Shown here piece by piece: positions 60,358 to 64,000 of a stretch of DNA of 64,000 nucleotides. The stretch lies in contig PGXW01000009.1 in NCBI GenBank assembly GCA_002839355.1, positions 37,269 through 101,268 of the forward strand, given 5' to 3'. Origin of the DNA: Spirochaetae bacterium HGW-Spirochaetae-2 (lineage in GTDB: Bacteria; Spirochaetota; Spirochaetia; Sphaerochaetales; Sphaerochaetaceae). Position 1 is the first letter of the stretch; each line of letters begins with the position of its first letter. The notes beneath the pieces were generated by a model. That model was not told the DNA's origin, made no database searches, and saw only the letters and a list, made by a program, of their open reading frames with translations. A program made the translations under genes and the position numbers.

Positions 60358-61869
60358 CTAAGCCTTGCGCAGGATTTTCGCCAACAATCTCTTATAGATC
60401 CCGGTGTTGCTGACAAATGTGAATACAATGATCAGAAGCAGGATCAAAGCTACCGGTCGGGTGAAGAAAGGTGCCAGGCTACCCTGCGATACCATCAGTC
60501 CCCGCCTCAGGTTGGCGTCCGCCATGGATCCGAGGATGACACCAATGACCAATGGAGGAATCGGATAGCCCATGTTTGTCAGGTAATAGGTGAGGATTCC
60601 CATGGGGATCATCAAATAGAGGTTGAACACTTTCAAGCCCAGTGCATACGAACCGATCAGACACAAGACGGCAACGACCGGCATGAACAATGCTGGCGGT
60701 ACCTTGAGCAACTTCACGACTTGCTTCGCCAACAACATACCTACGATCCACATGGCCATGGAGGCCAACAGGAGGATCGCACTGATTCCAATGGTGAATC
60801 CCGGTTGTTCGATCTCCAGCATCGGACCAGGCGCGACGCCATGGAGCATCAGGGCTCCCAACAGCATGGCCGCGGGAGGGCTTCCAGGAATACCCATGGA
60901 GAGCAATGGAATCATCGCACCACCGATACACGAGTTGTTCGCGACTTCGGAAGCGACAATACCCTCCTCAAAACCCGTCCCGTACTTTTCCGGAAACTTC
61001 GATGACTTCTTCGCCGTACCGTACGAAACCCAAGCTGCGATATCCTCGCCAATGCCTGGAACCGCACCGATTCCGACTCCGATCAGGGCACTTCTGACAA
61101 TATGCTTCACATTCCGTCCGATTGTGCCGAACGAGGGTATGATCTTCTCGATTTTTGCCGGTTCCGCAGTCACCTGGCGATCTTTCAATACCTGGATGAT
61201 CTGGGGAATACCAAAGGCTCCGATCAAGACGGGAACCACTTCGATACCGCTTTCGAGTTGCATCATCCCCAAGGTGAAGCGTGGATAGACCTGCAACTGG
61301 TCCCGACCGACCATGGCTATGAACAATCCCAAGAATCCGGTGATCCATCCCTTCTGTACGGTATCGGGACAGGAAATGCTTCCACTGATCAAGATACCAA
61401 AGAACGCGAGGAGGAAAAACTCGAACGAAGTGAACTGCATGGCCAATGCCGCGATCAATGGTGTGAATATGACGACGAACGTCATTCCAACGATGGTACC
61501 CAAGGCACTAGCGGTGGTTGTCAGTCCCAAAGCTTTGCCGGCTTCACCGCGCAGCGCCATGGGATACCCTTCCAAAGCCGTCGCGGCAGCTGAGGCTGTT
61601 CCGGGAATATTGAGCATGATAGATCCGTAGGAACCACCATAGACGGCTCCGACATAGATTCCCATGAGAGCCACCAAGGCCGCTTGGGTCGACATGCTGT
61701 AGGTCAGCGTGGTCAACAATGCGACACCCAGTGTCGCGGTCAAACCGGGCAGGGCTCCAAAAATTATCCCCATCAAAGTACTTCCGAACAGGATCAGCAG
61801 CAGGGAAGGACTGGAGATGATGCTGAATATGTTGGAGAAAAATATTCCAAATTGTTGCACAAGGTTCAT
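60358..61869 (-). CDS. TTT transporter large permease, TctA type
   Basis: This 503-residue membrane protein of about 12 hydrophobic segments has the family motif IFGALPGLTATLGVALL near 36-52, GVAPGPML near 334-341 and ALEGYPMALRGEAGKALG near 98-115. It takes up citrate-like, tricarboxylate or other organic acid substrates with the TctC protein. Translated after an AAGGAG site. Confidence 0.93.
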   Translation of the reverse strand: MNLVQQFGIFFSNIFSIISSPSLLLILFGSTLMGIIFGALPGLTATLGVALLTTLTYSMSTQAALVALMGIYVGAVYGGSYGSIMLNIPGTASAAATALEGYPMALRGEAGKALGLTTTASALGTIVGMTFVVIFTPLIAALAMQFTSFEFFLLAFFGILISGSISCPDTVQKGWITGFLGLFIAMVGRDQLQVYPRFTLGMMQLESGIEVVPVLIGAFGIPQIIQVLKDRQVTAEPAKIEKIIPSFGTIGRNVKHIVRSALIGVGIGAVPGIGEDIAAWVSYGTAKKSSKFPEKYGTGFEEGIVASEVANNSCIGGAMIPLLSMGIPGSPPAAMLLGALMLHGVAPGPMLEIEQPGFTIGISAILLLASMAMWIVGMLLAKQVVKLLKVPPALFMPVVAVLCLIGSYALGLKVFNLYLMIPMGILTYYLTNMGYPIPPLVIGVILGSMADANLRRGLMVSQGSLAPFFTRPVALILLLIIVFTFVSNTGIYKRLLAKILRKA

Positions 61870-61890
61870 GACAAGTTCTCCTTCATACCA

Positions 61891-62649
61891 TTACCTGAGG
61901 GTGTAGTATACGAGCGACATAAGGTTTACGATCCCACCTTCCACTGGAAGAGGAATCCGAAGTGCATACCGGAATATCGGCACAAGGAACAGGGGAGCGA
62001 TATAGGTCATGAGCATCGCATGCCTGAACTTCCTGTTCACCTTTTCACCGGGCACCTTGCGCAGCTGGAGTTTCATCCAAATAGTCAATGCCACTATCAT
62101 GAGCAATGCGATGATATCGAGCAGATAGGTGAAGATCGAAGCAAACACCACATCCAGTTTCACAATCGAAATGACAAGGAGAATCGCCATTTCAACAGTA
62201 TAGAAATAGAATGTCGAACGCATGAATTTGGTATCGTCTATATAGAATACGCTGATGGTGAATGACAGGTACAACACCAAGGTCAAGAAGAAATCGACCA
62301 TGGTAAGGTTCATATACACCATCGCAATCAATGGCAGCAGAACAGAAGCGTAGCGAATATTTCCATCGCTCAGCAGCTTCTTGCCTATCCGTGAAGCCCA
62401 TAGGACTTTCAAGGCTTCCTTGCCACCATGTTTCATGGCATGCACGAATATGGTGAGAGCCAGCAATATGATCGCCGTACCTATGATCAACGGCATGAGT
62501 GCTGGAGAGACATACCAGGCACTATTGACTCCAGCGTACGAATCTCTCAGCGGCATCTTGAAGGATTCGAATAGAATCCATACGCCCAGCAGGAAAAAGA
62601 GAAAGCTGGTTATCAGGTCGGCACCACGTAACTTTGAATTATCCATCAT
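61891..62649 (-). CDS. TTT transporter small permease, TctB type
   Basis: This 252-residue membrane protein is a TctB-like component but larger than the usual 150-180 residues, with about six hydrophobic segments. The ATG at 62649 is preferred because AAGGTG lies about nine bases upstream; a GTG at 62688 would sit inside a stable hairpin. Its partners tctA and tctC surround it. Confidence 0.78.
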   Translation of the reverse strand: MMDNSKLRGADLITSFLFFLLGVWILFESFKMPLRDSYAGVNSAWYVSPALMPLIIGTAIILLALTIFVHAMKHGGKEALKVLWASRIGKKLLSDGNIRYASVLLPLIAMVYMNLTMVDFFLTLVLYLSFTISVFYIDDTKFMRSTFYFYTVEMAILLVISIVKLDVVFASIFTYLLDIIALLMIVALTIWMKLQLRKVPGEKVNRKFRHAMLMTYIAPLFLVPIFRYALRIPLPVEGGIVNLMSLVYYTLR

Positions 62650-62666
62650 ACTATTAATCACCTTAC

Positions 62667-62698
62667 CAATGGAGTTGTGATCGCTCACAACTCCATTG
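62667..62698 (-). terminator. Hairpin between tctC and tctB
   Basis: Perfect 14-bp inverted repeat (CAATGGAGTTGTGA and complement, loop four bases) 32 bases after the tctC stop and just upstream of the tctB start. It has no U-run and probably stabilises tctC mRNA or attenuates downstream expression. Confidence 0.65.
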
Positions 62699-62730
62699 CA
62701 TCACGAGTTTACTATAGTTAGACCGAAGAT

Positions 62731-63732
62731 TTATCTAGGAATACCAAGTGTCTGAGGATTCACTTTGGCGGCACCGAGATCCCACAGTGTCCAAGAGAAG
62801 ACCGATTCGAGCTTGTCGAAAATGTCGTTGGCTTCCTTACCAACCAAGCCCTTCAGTGTAAAATAACGTTCCGCACCGAATTTCTTGATCGGATCGGCAG
62901 TCATGGCTACCTTGAAGGCTTGCTGCAATTTGGTTTTCACAGCTTCTGGAGCATCCTTGCGGATGGCGAATCCGATCTGTTGTTCGAGTGGCAGATACTC
63001 CGAAAGACCAGGATATGCCTTGAAAGCAGACGGGATCTTCTTGCCCATGAAATCGAAATCCTCGGGAATCAACATGCCGAGCGGTCGAAGTTTGCCAGCC
63101 TTGAGCAATTCAGCCTGTTCCTGGACAGAAGTAATGACCAAGGTGACTTCACCCGTCATCGCAGCATTCTGTGAAGCTGCACTGCTGTCATAGGGAATGA
63201 AGTTGAACTGTGCGCCCGAGCCCTTCTCGAAGGCCAACAGGTTCAAGTGGTGGATCGAACCGGCGGCACTGCTACCTGCACGAATACTCTTCGGGTTCTT
63301 CTTTGCTGCCTCGACCAATTCGGCGATAGTGTTGTACGGAGCGTTTGGAGTTACGGATACCAGGTCGGGAGATCCACCGATAATGAAGAAATCCCATACG
63401 TTCATCCGATTCCCGAATCCACCCTGTACCGCTGCTGTGACAACCGATTCCGACAATCCGCAGAGTGTATAGCCGTCGGCAGGTTTTGCGAAAGCCTCAT
63501 ACATGCCAACCGAACCGCCAACTCCACCGGTAACGTTGTTCACGTTGACGTTGACACCAAGTTCCTTGGCCATTTCAGCCATAACCAGACGGTTGGCTGT
63601 ATCCGTTCCACCACCAGCACCCCATACCAGGATATTCGTGATATCACGCGCTGGATACTCAACCTCTGCCTGGGCAGACACAAACCCCAGGGCGACAACA
63701 AGCACGATAAGCATCAGTAAAATCCGTTTCAT
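62731..63732 (-). CDS. TTT transporter solute-binding protein, TctC type
   Basis: This 333-residue periplasmic binding protein of the Bug/TctC family has a signal peptide (1 to about 21, ending VSAQA), YPARDITNILVWGAGGGTDTANRL near 26-49 and FIPYDSSAASQNAAMTGEV near 175-193. It binds an organic acid or a sugar acid. It is first in the operon and has a GGAGG site; operator site E overlaps its promoter. Confidence 0.93.
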   Translation of the reverse strand: MKRILLMLIVLVVALGFVSAQAEVEYPARDITNILVWGAGGGTDTANRLVMAEMAKELGVNVNVNNVTGGVGGSVGMYEAFAKPADGYTLCGLSESVVTAAVQGGFGNRMNVWDFFIIGGSPDLVSVTPNAPYNTIAELVEAAKKNPKSIRAGSSAAGSIHHLNLLAFEKGSGAQFNFIPYDSSAASQNAAMTGEVTLVITSVQEQAELLKAGKLRPLGMLIPEDFDFMGKKIPSAFKAYPGLSEYLPLEQQIGFAIRKDAPEAVKTKLQQAFKVAMTADPIKKFGAERYFTLKGLVGKEANDIFDKLESVFSWTLWDLGAAKVNPQTLGIPR

Positions 63733-63753
63733 AACCTTCCTCCTTGCGAAATA

Positions 63754-63763
63754 TTGTATACAA
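63754..63763. promoter_or_regulatory. GntR-type operator, site E
   Basis: TTGTATACAA (perfect) four bases downstream of the -10 of the tctC promoter. Confidence 0.65.
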
Positions 63764-63767
63764 AATT

Positions 63768-63795
63768 ATTTTAGCATAGTTGTCGGCCATGTCAA
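63768..63795 (-). promoter_or_regulatory. Promoter of tctCBA operon
   Basis: TTGACA (63790-63795), 16-base spacer, TAAAAT (63768-63773) with an extended TG upstream of the -10. Confidence 0.7.
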
Positions 63796-63929
63796 CATTT
63801 TTTTTTCACAATCATCCGATACATCAAGACAAAGCAATGTCATGACATGCAATTATTTATGAGTATTTCTTTCATGGTTTTAAAATTATTGGAGAAAAAA
63901 AGGTTATTCGCTGAATCGAGTGGGTAACC

Positions 63930-64000
63930 CTACATGATGGTGGCTTTGGGAAGAGCAAGCTCTCCACAGACAAAGTAGATCATTGCCATGAAATTCTTCA
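63930..64000 (-). CDS. Possible C-terminal end of a gene running off the window
   Basis: The minus strand has an open frame from the window edge to TAG at 63930-63932, ending YFVCGELALPKATIM. About 23 residues are visible, too few to name a family or prove coding. It is followed by an AT-rich stretch to the tctC promoter. Confidence 0.3.
   Translation of the reverse strand, partial: KNFMAMIYFVCGELALPKATIM

Noticed and set aside
1..64000. tRNA, rRNA, riboswitch, CRISPR or phage features
   Set aside because: No cloverleaf, rRNA-like stretch, regularly spaced repeats or phage structural genes were recognised; a covariance-model scan would be needed to exclude small RNAs.

Overview
The window (about 53-55% G+C by eye, genes packed on both strands) reads as chromosome of a saccharolytic anaerobe. 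The best guess is a spirochaete of the Sphaerochaeta/Treponema type, because the solute-binding proteins have short signal peptides ending FAAG/FAQG and the sugar transporters are numerous. This is inference: there is no rRNA, tRNA or ribosomal protein gene to anchor it. No phage, CRISPR array or intact insertion sequence was found.

Layout. 0-4 kb: asparaginase- and arginase-family genes, a trpR-trpB pair without trpA, and an MbfA-like iron exporter. 4.1-8.7 kb: a four-gene minus-strand operon (yqeC, an xdhC-yqeB fusion, an EF2568-type cysteine desulfurase, selD) for the labile selenium cofactor of molybdenum hydroxylases; its partners yedF and DUF3343 lie apart at 27.2-28.1 kb. 8.8-17.3 kb: aldo/keto reductase, DUF2804 protein, orphan zinc-ribbon protein, DEAD-box helicase, glycosyltransferase, MFS permease and an AT-rich secreted orphan. 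17.3-19.8 kb: the AmmeMemoRadiSam trio. 19.9-25.6 kb: a ribose-type ABC importer with a TIM-barrel epimerase and a Gfo/Idh dehydrogenase. 26.0-28.1 kb: a PHP phosphatase, a 239-bp MITE-like element, then yedF-DUF3343. 28.1-37.0 kb: a LacI regulator and a maltose-type ABC operon carrying a GH65 phosphorylase fused to beta-phosphoglucomutase, plus a GH4 enzyme. 37.1-43.8 kb: macrodomain protein, a KDPG-aldolase-like protein lacking its catalytic residues, a HAD phosphatase, glycerol-1-phosphate dehydrogenase, a KamA-type radical SAM protein and an EamA exporter. 43.9-49.4 kb: LacI regulator, PPC-domain protein, TRAP transporter and AEC transporter.

49.4-63.8 kb is the most coherent accessory block: two tandem GntR/FCD regulators, a beta-keto acid cleavage enzyme, two TIM-barrel isomerases, transaldolase, D-2-hydroxyacid dehydrogenase, cupin lyxose-isomerase-like protein, EamA exporter, split transketolase, aldo/keto reductase and a tripartite tricarboxylate-type (TTT) importer. 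Four of its promoters carry the palindrome TTGTATACAA, or a near copy, just downstream of the -10 box, so the block looks like one regulon for an unidentified sugar or sugar acid. It has no recognisable sugar kinase.

Two patterns recur across the window. First, many transcription-unit-leading genes lack a Shine-Dalgarno sequence and instead have a -10 box exactly six bases before the ATG, the geometry expected of leaderless mRNAs. Second, all four solute-binding-protein genes are followed closely by a stable hairpin.
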